The notes: generated by a model from the sequence alone, not told the origin. 64,000 nucleotides of DNA from UBA7672 sp963738625 (GCA_963738625.1 CAVTXH010000002.1:868001-932000); one strand, 5' to 3'. Numbered from the stretch's first letter, positions 17,637-27,274 are shown. Program-made: numbers and translations.

Positions 17637-20177
17637 TCAGGTCGGGCCCAGCGGCGCCTGCCGCCGCCTGAGGCGTTTGAGTATTGGGGTTGCGAGGCTG
17701 GTCCAGCTGCCGCCCACAACGCCGACCGCCAGGGAAACAAGCAGCAGCGGAAGGCCCGGGGCGTCGAACCGGAAGATGACCGCAAGGGCGGGTATGCCGA
17801 GTATCAGGCTGAGCACGAGAGCAACGGCGGCGACGATCAGCCAGTAGATCCACCGGTGCGGCGCGAACACCCTGGCTGAGGAAGCCGAGTCCGTCAGCGC
17901 CAGGACGAGGTTGCCGACCACAAGCGTGACGAACGCGGCTGCCCGCGCCTGCGGTTCGGTCGAAGACTCGAGAGCCCAGACATAGACGGCCAGGACGCCG
18001 GCAAGGACGCCGGCGCCCTGAAGGAGCGCGACGACAATCTGCCTTGGACCAAAGAGCGGCTCGTCGGCGCGTCGCGGTGGACGCTTCATGGCGCGCCGGT
18101 CGCTGGGCTCCGCTTCGAATACCAAGGAGCATACCGGATCGATGACCAGCTCCAGCAGGACGATGTGCATCGGAAAGAGCAAGGGCGGCAGGCCGAACAG
18201 GATGGGTAGCAGGGCGAGACCCGCGATCGGGACGTGGATCGCTGTTATGTAGGTCATCGCCTTCCGGAGGTTGGTGAAGATGCGCCGGCCCAGACGGATG
18301 CCGCCAACGATTGAAGCGAAGCTGTCGTCGAGCAGGATCAGGTCTGACGCCTCACGGGCGACGTCGGTGCCCTTGCGCCCCATCGCAATGCCGATGTGAG
18401 CCGTTTCGAGCGCCGGCGCGTCGTTGACGCCGTCTCCGGTCATGGCGACGATCTCGCCTGCGGACTTGAACGCCTCAACAAGCCGCAGCTTCTGCTCCGG
18501 CGCGATGCGCGCGAAGACCCGCGCGGTTTTCAGCTTTTCGCATAGGGTGGCGAACGGCAGTTCCCTCACTTCCGTTCCAAGCAGCACACCCGCGGAGGCG
18601 TCGATCCCCGCAGTGCGGGCGATAGCCAGCGCGGTCGCTGGGTGATCTCCGGTGATCATCGCTACCTTGATGCCCGCGGAACGCGCCTCCTCGAGCGCGC
18701 CGGGAACGTCGGGGCGAAGCGGATCCAGGAAGCCGACAAGTCCCGCGAAGCGAAACTCCACCGTCCGTGGATCGTCTGCGAACAGGCCATCTGCACGGGC
18801 GGATGCGACGCCCAGCACTCTGAGGCCCTGTTCGGCGAATGCGTGGATGACCCGCTGCAACTCCGCTATCTGATCGGCTGAAAGGCGGCAGAGGCGAAAG
18901 ACGGCTTCAGGTGCGCCCTTGGCCGCGGCAATGCGGACCCCGTCGGGTTCGCGCCATACCTGAACGACGGCCAACAGCTCCGGCCGAAGGGGCCAAGCGC
19001 GTTCCGGTTGCTCGCCGGCTTCGACCGTTCCTGCGTTGATGACGCGCGAAAGCGCGTGGACGGCTCGGTCCATCGGGTCGATGGGGCGAACCGCGGAAGC
19101 GAGCCGGGCCAACTCAAGCAGACGGGCGACTTCAGGGCTGAGCGGTTCGCCGTCCACGACCTCGACATCTTCCGTGACACTCCGGAGGCGCGCCACCTTC
19201 ATGCAATTCTCGGTCAACGTGCCCGTCTTGTCGACGCAAAGCATTGTCGCCCCGCCAAGCGTCTCGATGACCGCGCTTCGCCGGGCAAGGACCTGATGAT
19301 TGGCGAGTCTCCAGGCGCCGAGCGCAAGAAAGACTGCGAGGACCATCGGAAACTCTTCCGGGATCAGCGCGATCGCGACGGTGATGCCCGCCAGAACGCC
19401 CTCTATCCAGTCGCCTCGAAGCAGGCCGTAGGACACAGCCACAACGCCGCAGAACGCCAGAGCGATCAGACCGAGCAGGCCCACTACGCGTCCAGCGGTC
19501 TTTTGCAGCGGCGTCGGTTCATGCCTGATCGCAGCGAGCGACCTGCCGATCCTTCCCAGTGCCGAGAGGCCGCCCGTACGGGTGACCTGAACGACGCCCT
19601 GACCCCTCACGACGACGGTACCCGCAAACAGGCGGCGGCCGCCCTCGCCTCCCGGCGGAGTTTCGTCCGTCTCTTCGGCGCCTGTGAGCGCCGGATGCTT
19701 GGTGACCGGCGCGGATTCGCCGGTGAGCGTGGACTCATCCACGCTCAGCACGTCCCCCGAAAGAAGCATGCCGTCGGCTGGAAGGCGGTCGCCCTCACCG
19801 ATCAGGATTATGTCGTCAGGCACAATCTCCCGCGACGGAATCCGCCGATCCACTCCATCGCGTATGACCCGGGCTTGTGGCTGGGCAAGTTCCTGCAAGG
19901 CCGCCAGGGCGGTTTCGCTGCGCGCCTCCTGCAGGATCACCAGACCGATTGTTGCGCCCGCCCCGCCCGCCAGGAACAATCCCTCGCCGAGATCGCCCAG
20001 AAACAGATAGAGCACCGCCGCTCCGACCAGCAGCAGGAACATCGGCTCGCGCATCGTTTCGAAGGCGATTTGCCAAAGCTTTCTACGCCCGGTGCTCGCG
20101 ATTTCATTGGGGCCGACGGCCGCAAGTCTGCGCGCGGCCTCATCGTTTGTCAGACCCTGAAGCCTATCAGCAGTCAT
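17637..20177 (-). CDS. P-type cation-transporting ATPase (P2-like, calcium/cation type)
   Basis: 846 aa. Phosphorylation motif CVDKTGTLTEN, TGES actuator loop (STLTGESAPV), MTGDGVNDAPAL hinge, and IALIPEEFPMVLAVF in the fourth membrane segment, where PEEFP replaces the PEGLP of SERCA/PMR1-type pumps. There is no heavy-metal CPx motif. The start at 20177 (MTADRLQGLTNDEAARRLAAVG) is fixed by GGGAG five bases upstream and by the cation-ATPase N-domain that begins there; the longer frame to 20615 overlaps the divergent ABC gene and is rejected. Transported ion uncertain. Divergent from the second exporter across a region with an FNR/FixK box. Confidence 0.9.
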   Translation of the reverse strand: MTADRLQGLTNDEAARRLAAVGPNEIASTGRRKLWQIAFETMREPMFLLLVGAAVLYLFLGDLGEGLFLAGGAGATIGLVILQEARSETALAALQELAQPQARVIRDGVDRRIPSREIVPDDIILIGEGDRLPADGMLLSGDVLSVDESTLTGESAPVTKHPALTGAEETDETPPGGEGGRRLFAGTVVVRGQGVVQVTRTGGLSALGRIGRSLAAIRHEPTPLQKTAGRVVGLLGLIALAFCGVVAVSYGLLRGDWIEGVLAGITVAIALIPEEFPMVLAVFLALGAWRLANHQVLARRSAVIETLGGATMLCVDKTGTLTENCMKVARLRSVTEDVEVVDGEPLSPEVARLLELARLASAVRPIDPMDRAVHALSRVINAGTVEAGEQPERAWPLRPELLAVVQVWREPDGVRIAAAKGAPEAVFRLCRLSADQIAELQRVIHAFAEQGLRVLGVASARADGLFADDPRTVEFRFAGLVGFLDPLRPDVPGALEEARSAGIKVAMITGDHPATALAIARTAGIDASAGVLLGTEVRELPFATLCEKLKTARVFARIAPEQKLRLVEAFKSAGEIVAMTGDGVNDAPALETAHIGIAMGRKGTDVAREASDLILLDDSFASIVGGIRLGRRIFTNLRKAMTYITAIHVPIAGLALLPILFGLPPLLFPMHIVLLELVIDPVCSLVFEAEPSDRRAMKRPPRRADEPLFGPRQIVVALLQGAGVLAGVLAVYVWALESSTEPQARAAAFVTLVVGNLVLALTDSASSARVFAPHRWIYWLIVAAVALVLSLILGIPALAVIFRFDAPGLPLLLVSLAVGVVGGSWTSLATPILKRLRRRQAPLGPT

Positions 20178-20303
20178 GCCGCTCCCGCGCCTCACCTGGG
20201 GAGAGAGAAGCAGGGCAACCTCTGGATTGTCGAGTGCGCGTCCAGCAGCTCCCCCAAGGATAAACTCCGGCAAGCGAGAGGCGCATCTCCCAGCTGTATT
20301 CGT

Positions 20304-20317
20304 TTGACGCATATCAA
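20304..20317. promoter_or_regulatory. FNR/FixK-type binding site
   Basis: TTGAC-GCAT-ATCAA, a 5-4-5 arrangement matching the FNR/FixK consensus TTGAT-N4-ATCAA at nine of ten defined positions. It lies in the 280-base region between the divergent P-type ATPase and ABC ATPase genes, 127 bases from one start and 141 from the other, so it could serve either or both directions. The factor itself is not in the window. Confidence 0.65.
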
Positions 20318-20457
20318 GCGAGGCGCGCAGTTTGTCGCCAGTCTGACCGGATGGGATCGACCATCGGACAAACGGACTGAGGCTGGCGGACCGGCTGCAG
20401 CATAGCCGCCAAGACGCGGGAACAGCCGACCTCGCGAGCGAGAGGGAAGGGAATCCG

Positions 20458-21162
20458 GTGACGCCGACGTTTTCGCTGCGCAAAGTCAGCAAACGGTATG
20501 GCGAAGGCTCGGCCGCGGTGCATGCGCTGCGGGAAGTTGATCTGGATGTCGCCGAGGGGGAGATGCTGGTCCTGCTCGGCCCGTCGGGTTCCGGCAAATC
20601 CACGCTGCTCAACATCCTGGGCGGTCTCGACCGCGCGACATCGGGCGAGATCGCCTACCACGAGCACTCGCTGACGTCGATGCCGGACCCGGAGCTGACG
20701 CGCTATCGCAGACGCCATGTCGGCTTCATCTTCCAGTTCTACAATCTCATCCCCAGCCTGACGGCCCGGGAGAATGTCGAACTGGTCAACGAGATCGCGG
20801 AGAACCCGATGCCGGCGGCCGAGGCGCTCGGTCTGGTTGGACTTGGCGACCGGCTGGACCACTTTCCCGCCCAGCTCTCGGGCGGCGAACAGCAGCGTGT
20901 TGCTGTGGCCCGCGCCATCGCCAAGCGGCCGGCCGTTCTGCTTTGCGACGAGCCCACCGGCGCGCTTGATGTTCGTACCGGCGTTCGCGTGCTCGAGGCC
21001 CTCGTGGAGGTGAGCACCCGCTTCCGCTCCACGACGCTGCTCGTCACGCACAATGCCGACGTGGCAAGGCTCGGCGATCGCGTGGTTCGCTTCCTCGACG
21101 GCGGGATTCGCCAGATCGAGACCAACGCCGCGCGCGCGGCCCCTGCCGACCTGGTCTGGTAG
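20458..21162 (+). CDS. ABC ATPase, MacB/LolD family (second exporter)
   Basis: 234 aa, starting with GTG (site GAGGGAAGGG upstream). Walker A LGPSGSGKSTLLN, FIFQFYNLIPSL, LSGGEQQRVAVARAI, LLCDEPTGALD and LLVTHNADVARL are present. Same family as the ATPase at 14488 but clearly a separate paralogue. Eight bases separate it from the permease gene, which it must energise. Confidence 0.93.
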   Translation: MTPTFSLRKVSKRYGEGSAAVHALREVDLDVAEGEMLVLLGPSGSGKSTLLNILGGLDRATSGEIAYHEHSLTSMPDPELTRYRRRHVGFIFQFYNLIPSLTARENVELVNEIAENPMPAAEALGLVGLGDRLDHFPAQLSGGEQQRVAVARAIAKRPAVLLCDEPTGALDVRTGVRVLEALVEVSTRFRSTTLLVTHNADVARLGDRVVRFLDGGIRQIETNAARAAPADLVW

Positions 21163-21170
21163 GAGGGACA

Positions 21171-23534
21171 ATGCTGACCCTCGACAGAAAACTGCTCCGG
21201 GATCTCTGGCGGATGCGGATCAATGCGATCGCAATCGCCGTGGTGCTGGGTTGCGGACTTTCGATCTTCGTGATGGCCGTCGGAATGCGAGCGTCGCTGG
21301 AACGCACGCGGCTGGACTACTATGCGGCGCAAGGCATGGCCGATCTCGCAGTCTCGCTCGTGCGGGCGCCAGAACGGATTGAAGCCGAACTTGCGGCTGC
21401 GCCTGGCGTCTCCAGCGTCGAGATCCGGATCGCCGGCTATGCCCTGCTGGATTTGCCCGGAGTGATCGAGCCGGCATCCGCGCGCCTTGTCTCGCTGCCA
21501 CGCAGCGGCCGGCCGAGGATCAACGATCTCGTTCTGGCGCGTGGACGCTGGCCCGATCCAACGCTTGCCGACGAGGTGCTCGTCAACGAAGCATTTGCCG
21601 GCGCGCTACACCTCGACATGGGCGACACTCTCGACGCCACGCTGCATGGCCGCCGCCAGACGCTCAAGGTTGTCGGTATCGCCAACTCGCCCGAGTTCGT
21701 CTTCGTCAGCGCGCCGGGAGAACTCTTTCCGCAACCGGATCGCTATGGCGTCATCTGGATGGGACATGAAGCGCTGGCTCGCGACTATGACCTGGAAGGG
21801 GCGTTCAACGAGGCGGTATTCCTCTTGGGGAGTGGAGCGGATCCCGATCGGACGAAGCGGTCGATCGATGCTGCGCTTCAGCGCTATGGCTCGACGGGCG
21901 CCTACGGCCGAGACCGGATGCCGTCCGACCGCTACCTTGTGGAGGAGTTGCGGCAGCTCGCGACCATGGCGGCGTTCCTGCCAGCTTTCTTCCTGATCAT
22001 TGCAGCTTTTCTGGTGAACGTCGCGCTTGCGCGCATCATCGCGACAGAGCGCTCCAACATCGGATTGCTGAAGGCGTTCGGCTACAGCAACGCCGCCGTC
22101 GCCTGGCATTACGCCAAGAGCGCGCTGATGCTCGGCGCCATCGGCGCGCTGCTCGGCTCAGGCGCGGGATTGCTGCTGGGCCGGCTGATGGCCTCGGTCT
22201 ATCGCGACTACTATCACTTCCCTCGCCTCGATTTCAGCGCCCCCTTCTGGGTCTATCTTGCTGCGTGGGCCGCAGCATTCGCCAGCGCGGGCGCGGGCGC
22301 CCTCGCCGCCGTGCTCCAGGCGGCGCGGATCGCCCCGGCCAGCGCGCTTGCCCCGCCCAAGCCGGTCGCTTTCTCGCAGGCAAACGGCCTCACAGCGGCG
22401 CTCGGACGGCATCTGGACGCCAAGAGCCGGATCATCATGCGCCGCATCGTGCGCTTCCCGCGCCGGTCCGCGACGACGGTCATCGGGGTCGCTCTGGCCA
22501 TCGGCCTGCTGGTGGTCGCAAGAACCTTTCCAGCGGTGATGGACCAACTGCTCGACGTGCATTTCACGCAGACCAACCGGCAGGACGTCACGCTTTCCTT
22601 CATCGAGGCTCGCGAACAGGCCGCGCTCTACGCCGTCGAGCGCCTGCCCGGCGTCATTTATGCGGAGCCCGCCAGGATCGACAGCGTCATACTTCGCCAT
22701 GACGGGCGCAGCGTAGAGGAGGCGCTCATCGGCTCGCGGCCAGACGCTCGCCTCAGCCGCCTGATCGGTGCAAGCCGTAATCTAGTCGCCCCCCCTGCAG
22801 CCGGGGTCGCGCTCGCACGCGCGTTGGCGGCAAAGCTTAACGTCAAGGCGGGCGACGAAATCGAGATCGAGCAGACACGTGGCCGCCGGCTGCGCACAAC
22901 TGTCCGCGTCGCGGCGATTGTCGATCCGATGGTCGGCTCGTCCGCCTACATGGACATGGATGCACAAGCCCGGCTGATGCGCGAACCCGGCCAGATCACC
23001 GGCGTCAATGTGAGGCTCGATCCGGCGGCGTATGAAGATTTCAACCGCGAGGTGAAACGCACGCCCGCGCTTGCTGGCGCAAGCTTCCTGAACCTGGCGG
23101 AAGACTCGATGAGACGCAGTTTTGCCGAAGGGGTCGGTTATATGAACCTGATCTACATGTCGTTCGCGGGGATAATGGCTGGCGGCGTCGCCTTTTCGGC
23201 GGCCCGGATCACGCTGGCCGAACAGGAGCGCGATCTGGCGACGCTTAGAGTACTTGGATTCACCCGCGCCGAGGTGTCGTATGTGCTGATGGGTGAACTG
23301 GCCGTGCTGGCGCTCCTCGCTGTCCCGCTCGGCATCGTTGCAGGAACGCTGATGGCGAACTGGCTGATGGAACTGTTCCAGACGGACATGTATTCCTTCC
23401 CCTACGTGTTCAACCCGGAAGGCTATGCGGTCGCGATCACGTTCACGCTGGGCTGCGTCGCCGTAGCCGCACTGGTGGTGCGGACCAGCATTGACCGCCT
23501 CGACATGGTGGGCGTCCTGAAGGCGAGAGATTGA
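21171..23534 (+). CDS. large double-FtsX ABC permease
   Basis: 787 aa, about twice a MacB permease. It contains two FtsX-type units: TM1 ~18-40 with periplasmic domain to ~255 and TMs ~258-390, then a second set starting at ~425 with a periplasmic domain and TMs ~645-780. Coupling loops NIGLLKAFGYSNAAVAWHY and DLATLRVLGFTRAEVSYVL mark the two halves. This is equivalent to the two separate permeases of the first exporter fused into one chain. Ribosome binding site GGAGGGACA. Confidence 0.88.
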   Translation: MLTLDRKLLRDLWRMRINAIAIAVVLGCGLSIFVMAVGMRASLERTRLDYYAAQGMADLAVSLVRAPERIEAELAAAPGVSSVEIRIAGYALLDLPGVIEPASARLVSLPRSGRPRINDLVLARGRWPDPTLADEVLVNEAFAGALHLDMGDTLDATLHGRRQTLKVVGIANSPEFVFVSAPGELFPQPDRYGVIWMGHEALARDYDLEGAFNEAVFLLGSGADPDRTKRSIDAALQRYGSTGAYGRDRMPSDRYLVEELRQLATMAAFLPAFFLIIAAFLVNVALARIIATERSNIGLLKAFGYSNAAVAWHYAKSALMLGAIGALLGSGAGLLLGRLMASVYRDYYHFPRLDFSAPFWVYLAAWAAAFASAGAGALAAVLQAARIAPASALAPPKPVAFSQANGLTAALGRHLDAKSRIIMRRIVRFPRRSATTVIGVALAIGLLVVARTFPAVMDQLLDVHFTQTNRQDVTLSFIEAREQAALYAVERLPGVIYAEPARIDSVILRHDGRSVEEALIGSRPDARLSRLIGASRNLVAPPAAGVALARALAAKLNVKAGDEIEIEQTRGRRLRTTVRVAAIVDPMVGSSAYMDMDAQARLMREPGQITGVNVRLDPAAYEDFNREVKRTPALAGASFLNLAEDSMRRSFAEGVGYMNLIYMSFAGIMAGGVAFSAARITLAEQERDLATLRVLGFTRAEVSYVLMGELAVLALLAVPLGIVAGTLMANWLMELFQTDMYSFPYVFNPEGYAVAITFTLGCVAVAALVVRTSIDRLDMVGVLKARD

Positions 23535-24700
23535 ACGTGAAGCTCCCGAAATTCACGCCCGTGTCTCTCTTCTGGATCGCCGCTGCTGCTGCAGTCGTGA
23601 TGCTGGTCGCATGGTTCGCCTGGCCCAGAGCCATCAGCGTCCAGATAGCAGCGATCGATCGCGGAGAAGTGCGCCGGGAGATCGTAGAGGAAGGCCGCAT
23701 TCGGGTTCACGACGTCTATACGGTTGCGGCGCCGGTGGGTGGACTGCTCCAGCGGATCCAGCTCGAGGCCGGCGACGATATCGCCAAGGGCGCGATCGTC
23801 GCGTCAATTGCGCCTGCCGATCCAAGCCTGCTCGATGCGCGCATCGCGGAAGAAGCGAACGCAACGGCGGCGGCGGCCCGATCGGCCCTTGCCCTGGCCG
23901 AAGCCGATCTCGAACTTGCCCGCAGCGATGAGGCCCGAACAAAGCAACTTTTCGAGCGCGGGTTCGCGGCCAACGCAGCTCTCGATCGCTCCCGCGCCGG
24001 CCTGAAAGTGGCAACCGCCGTCGTGGGGCAACGGAAAGCCGAGCTGAGCCGGGCGCTTGCCGCGCTTGGCAAACCCGGCGCGCGCGCGCGAACGCCAACC
24101 GCCGTGCGGAGCCCCGCGTCAGGCAAGATCCTCAGCGTCATCCAGCAAAGCGAAACCGTGGTGGCGCCTGGTACGCCGCTGCTCGAAATCGGCGACCCCA
24201 CGCAGATTGATGTCGTGGCGGAGTTCCTGTCACAGGACGCTGCGCTGATGCGCGAGGGAGCGCTAACCTTCATCGAAAACTGGGGAGGCAGCCAGCGTAT
24301 TGCCGCAACCGTCGAGACAGTCGAGCCATACGCCCGCACGAAAGTGTCCGCACTGGGGGTGGAGGAGCAGAGGGTGAATGTGGTGGTGAGGTTGGGTCGG
24401 GGGGAACCGAACGGGCTGCCGCAGCTGGGGCATGGGTTCCGGGTCGATGTGCGGGTGCTGGTCTTCGAGGAGAAGGACGCCCTGCGGGCGCCGACCGATG
24501 CGCTGGTCCGGCGGGAGGACAATGGCTGGGCGGTGTTCCGGGTCGTGGGCGGACGGGCGCGGCTGACCCGGGTGACCATCGGCGACGGCGATGATCGCTT
24601 CAGGGTCGTCACCGACGGACTGTCGGCAGGCGACAGCGTGGTCCTGTTTCCGGGAGACACGCTGCAGGACGGCGACCCTGTGCGGGCAGGCGGTCGATGA
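23531..24700 (+). CDS. periplasmic adaptor (HlyD/MacA-like) of the second exporter
   Basis: 389 aa starting at TTG 23531, which overlaps the permease stop (TTGA); GTG at 23537 is an alternative. One membrane segment (LFWIAAAAAVVMLVAWFAW), lipoyl halves around VAAPVGGLLQRIQLEAGDDI and VRSPASGKILSVIQQSETVV, an Ala/Arg-rich helical hairpin between them, then beta-barrel and C-terminal domains (RAPTDALVRREDNGWAVF). In this exporter the adaptor is encoded last, whereas it is first in the other one. Its stop overlaps the phosphorylase start, so transport and nucleotide genes are in one transcript. Confidence 0.88.
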   Translation: MNVKLPKFTPVSLFWIAAAAAVVMLVAWFAWPRAISVQIAAIDRGEVRREIVEEGRIRVHDVYTVAAPVGGLLQRIQLEAGDDIAKGAIVASIAPADPSLLDARIAEEANATAAAARSALALAEADLELARSDEARTKQLFERGFAANAALDRSRAGLKVATAVVGQRKAELSRALAALGKPGARARTPTAVRSPASGKILSVIQQSETVVAPGTPLLEIGDPTQIDVVAEFLSQDAALMREGALTFIENWGGSQRIAATVETVEPYARTKVSALGVEEQRVNVVVRLGRGEPNGLPQLGHGFRVDVRVLVFEEKDALRAPTDALVRREDNGWAVFRVVGGRARLTRVTIGDGDDRFRVVTDGLSAGDSVVLFPGDTLQDGDPVRAGGR

Positions 24701-26271
24701 CCAAGCGGCCGAAACCCACGAAATCAAGACTGCCGGCCGGAGCGCCGCCCGATGCGTCGCATGAGAGCCGCACGCAGCTGACCATCCGGCCGATCAAGCT
24801 CGACACCATGGGCGAAAATATCGTGCTGCTGTCGCGTGACTGCCGCGCGCTGCGGCCCGAGCGCCTGGCCGGCTTCCGGAAAGTGGACGTGCAGGTCAAC
24901 GGCGCGCGCATCGTGGCGAGCGTGCTTATCGCGGACGGGCTGGAGGACCTGGGCGCCAGCGACATTGGATTGCCGCAGCCTGCCCTGCGACGCCTGGGGG
25001 TCAAGCCAGGCGATCATGCTCACGTTTCGATTGCGCCGCTCGCGGCTAGTCTCGATGCCGTCCGCGCGAAGATTCGCGGGGAGGAACTGACCCGGGAAGA
25101 AATCCAGGCGGTGGTCGAGGACCTGGCCGCGCACCGCTATTCGGACATGGAGGTAGCGGCCTTCCTGATCGCGACCTCCAGCTTCATGACGACCAGCGAG
25201 GTGCTCAACCTCACGAGCTGCATGGCGGCTGCCGGGACCCAGCTGAAATGGGACAGCCCGGTCGTCGTCGACAAGCACTGCATAGGCGGCATTCCCGGCA
25301 ACCGGACGACGATGATCGTCGCGCCGATCGTCGCGGCCCACGGCCTCGTCATGCCGAAGACATCCTCGCGCGCGATCACCTCGCCGTCCGGCACGGCGGA
25401 CACGATGGAGGTGCTCGCAAGGGTGGAGCTGACCGAGGACGAAATGCGGGATGTGGTCGGCCGCTGCAATGGCTGCATCGTGTGGGGAGGACACGTCAAC
25501 CTGTCGCCGGCCGACGACGTGCTGATCTCGGTCGAGCGGCCGCTTTCGATCGACACGCCGGAACAGATGGTCGCCTCGATCCTGTCCAAGAAGATAGCGG
25601 CGGGGTCCACCCACTTGCTGATCGACATGCCCATGGGTCCGACCGCTAAAATCCGATCGACCATTCATGCCCACAGCGTGCGCAAGCTTTTCGAGTTTGT
25701 CGCCTCGCGACTCGGGCTTGTGACGGAGATCATCATCACGGACGGCTCACAGCCCATCGGCCGCGGCATTGGACCGTCGCTTGAGGCGCGCGACGTGCTC
25801 TCCGTGCTGGACGGCAAGCCGGATGCCCCCGCAGACCTGCGCGAAAAATCGATCCGGCTCGCCGGCCGCCTGCTCGAGCATGACCCCCTGCTGACTGGCG
25901 GACGCGGCGAGCAGCGGGCGCGAGACATCCTTGAAAGCGGCGAGGCGCGCAAGGCGCTGGATCGCATGATCGACGCACAGGGACCGCCGCCGCGCCCGGC
26001 GCCTATCGGCGCCCTCGTATTCGAGGCCGCCTGCCCAAGGGATGGCGTGGTGAGCGAGATCGACTGTTTCCGTATCGCCCGCATCGCTCGGACAGCTGGC
26101 GCACCGAGCGACCCTGGCGCGGGCATCGATCTCCTGAAGAAAGCCGGGGATATGGTCCGCAAGGGCGAGCCGCTCTACCGTGTCCATGGGGCGGACCAGT
26201 CGGATTTCTCCGCCGCATGCGGCGCAGCCGAAGAGGATTCCGGCTTCAAGATCGGCAGCGCCGGCAGATGA
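24697..26271 (+). CDS. AMP/thymidine phosphorylase family enzyme (archaeal AMPpase-like)
   Basis: 524 aa, longer than E. coli DeoA (~440) because of an ~80-residue N-terminal domain, as in archaeal AMP phosphorylases. The phosphate-binding loop reads VDKHCIGGIPGNRTT instead of the DKHSTGGVGD of true thymidine phosphorylases, and KTSSRAITSPSGTADTMEVL follows. The family cleaves nucleosides or NMPs with phosphate to base plus (deoxy)ribose-1-phosphate or ribose-1,5-bisphosphate. The overlap with a PRPP synthetase homologue supports a role in nucleotide salvage or turnover. Whether the substrate is thymidine or an NMP cannot be decided from sequence alone. Confidence 0.85.
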   Translation: MTKRPKPTKSRLPAGAPPDASHESRTQLTIRPIKLDTMGENIVLLSRDCRALRPERLAGFRKVDVQVNGARIVASVLIADGLEDLGASDIGLPQPALRRLGVKPGDHAHVSIAPLAASLDAVRAKIRGEELTREEIQAVVEDLAAHRYSDMEVAAFLIATSSFMTTSEVLNLTSCMAAAGTQLKWDSPVVVDKHCIGGIPGNRTTMIVAPIVAAHGLVMPKTSSRAITSPSGTADTMEVLARVELTEDEMRDVVGRCNGCIVWGGHVNLSPADDVLISVERPLSIDTPEQMVASILSKKIAAGSTHLLIDMPMGPTAKIRSTIHAHSVRKLFEFVASRLGLVTEIIITDGSQPIGRGIGPSLEARDVLSVLDGKPDAPADLREKSIRLAGRLLEHDPLLTGGRGEQRARDILESGEARKALDRMIDAQGPPPRPAPIGALVFEAACPRDGVVSEIDCFRIARIARTAGAPSDPGAGIDLLKKAGDMVRKGEPLYRVHGADQSDFSAACGAAEEDSGFKIGSAGR

Positions 26272-27182
26272 ATGTCGCACTGCACGCCTTTCCCGACGAA
26301 GCTGTCCAGGCGCAGCGGCTCGCCGACGCCATGCGCCTGCAGTTGGCGCTGGTGCGGACGCACGTCTTTCCTGACGGCGAAATCCTTCCGCGCGTGCCGC
26401 GGCCTGCATCTACAACAATCGTCTACCGGTCGCTCGATCATCCCAACAACAAGCTGGTGGAGCTGCTGCTTGCGGCCGACGGATGGCGCCGCAGCGGCGC
26501 AAAGCGGCTGGTGCTGGTTGCGCCGTACCTGCCTTACATGAGGCAGGACGCCGCCTTTGCACCGGACGAACCACTGAGCCAGCGCGTCATTGCCGGCCTG
26601 CTTGACGATGCGTTCGACCGCATCGTCACAGTGGACCCTCACATTCACCGCATCAACGCACTTAGCGATGTCTTTCCTACCGCCGAGTGCACGCTGCTTC
26701 ACGGGGGCGACGCGTTAGTTGCCTATCTCCGAGCATTAGCGGACGCTCCCAACTGGCTCGTGGTCGGGCCGGATTCGGAATCCGCGCCGTGGGTCCAGCG
26801 CATTGCGGATCCGCTGGGTCTGGACCACGCCGTCATGGACAAACGCCGGCGCGGCGACCTGAGCGTGGACATTGCACTGCCCGAAGGCCTGTCGCCGTCC
26901 GGCAGACCGGTTCTGCTGGTTGACGACATATGCTCCAGCGGAACGACGCTGCGGGAGTCGGTGCTGAAACTGAAATCGGCGGGCGCGGGGGCCGTTGCCA
27001 TTTTCGTGACACACGCGCTGGGCGGCGATGCCGTGATCGACAGCCTGCTGTCCGCCGGAGCGGAGCGTGTGATTTCGAGCGACTCCTGTTCGCACAGCAC
27101 AAACCACGTCCACCTTGCGGACCTGCTTGCCAGCGCGCTGAAAAGCGAGGCGGGCGGCCATTTCAACGATCGCGCAGGTTGA
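26268..27182 (+). CDS. ribose-phosphate pyrophosphokinase (PRPP synthetase) homologue
   Basis: 304 aa; ATG overlaps the phosphorylase stop (ATGA). It has the PRPP-binding loop VLLVDDICSSGTTL, the VDPHIHRINAL metal/ATP segment and the APYLPYMRQD segment of the family. It is divergent from the canonical housekeeping enzyme: the flexible-loop segment is MDKRRRGDLSVDI, and the start of the protein is short. Probably a dedicated second copy. It would make PRPP from ribose-5-phosphate and ATP; the neighbouring phosphorylase suggests it works on a salvage-derived ribose phosphate. Confidence 0.85.
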   Translation: MNVALHAFPDEAVQAQRLADAMRLQLALVRTHVFPDGEILPRVPRPASTTIVYRSLDHPNNKLVELLLAADGWRRSGAKRLVLVAPYLPYMRQDAAFAPDEPLSQRVIAGLLDDAFDRIVTVDPHIHRINALSDVFPTAECTLLHGGDALVAYLRALADAPNWLVVGPDSESAPWVQRIADPLGLDHAVMDKRRRGDLSVDIALPEGLSPSGRPVLLVDDICSSGTTLRESVLKLKSAGAGAVAIFVTHALGGDAVIDSLLSAGAERVISSDSCSHSTNHVHLADLLASALKSEAGGHFNDRAG

Positions 27183-27274
27183 TCCAGGACAACCGCGGCG
27201 CCGCCAAACCGTGCTGACTTCGTTCGCTCCCTGTCCCCAGGGTCGACCGAAGATTCGCGCGGGAGGACTACGCA

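Noticed and set aside
17637..20615. 992-aa version of the P-type ATPase
   Set aside because: It overlaps the start of the divergent ABC ATPase gene, and the cation-ATPase N-domain begins at 20177 behind GGGAG.
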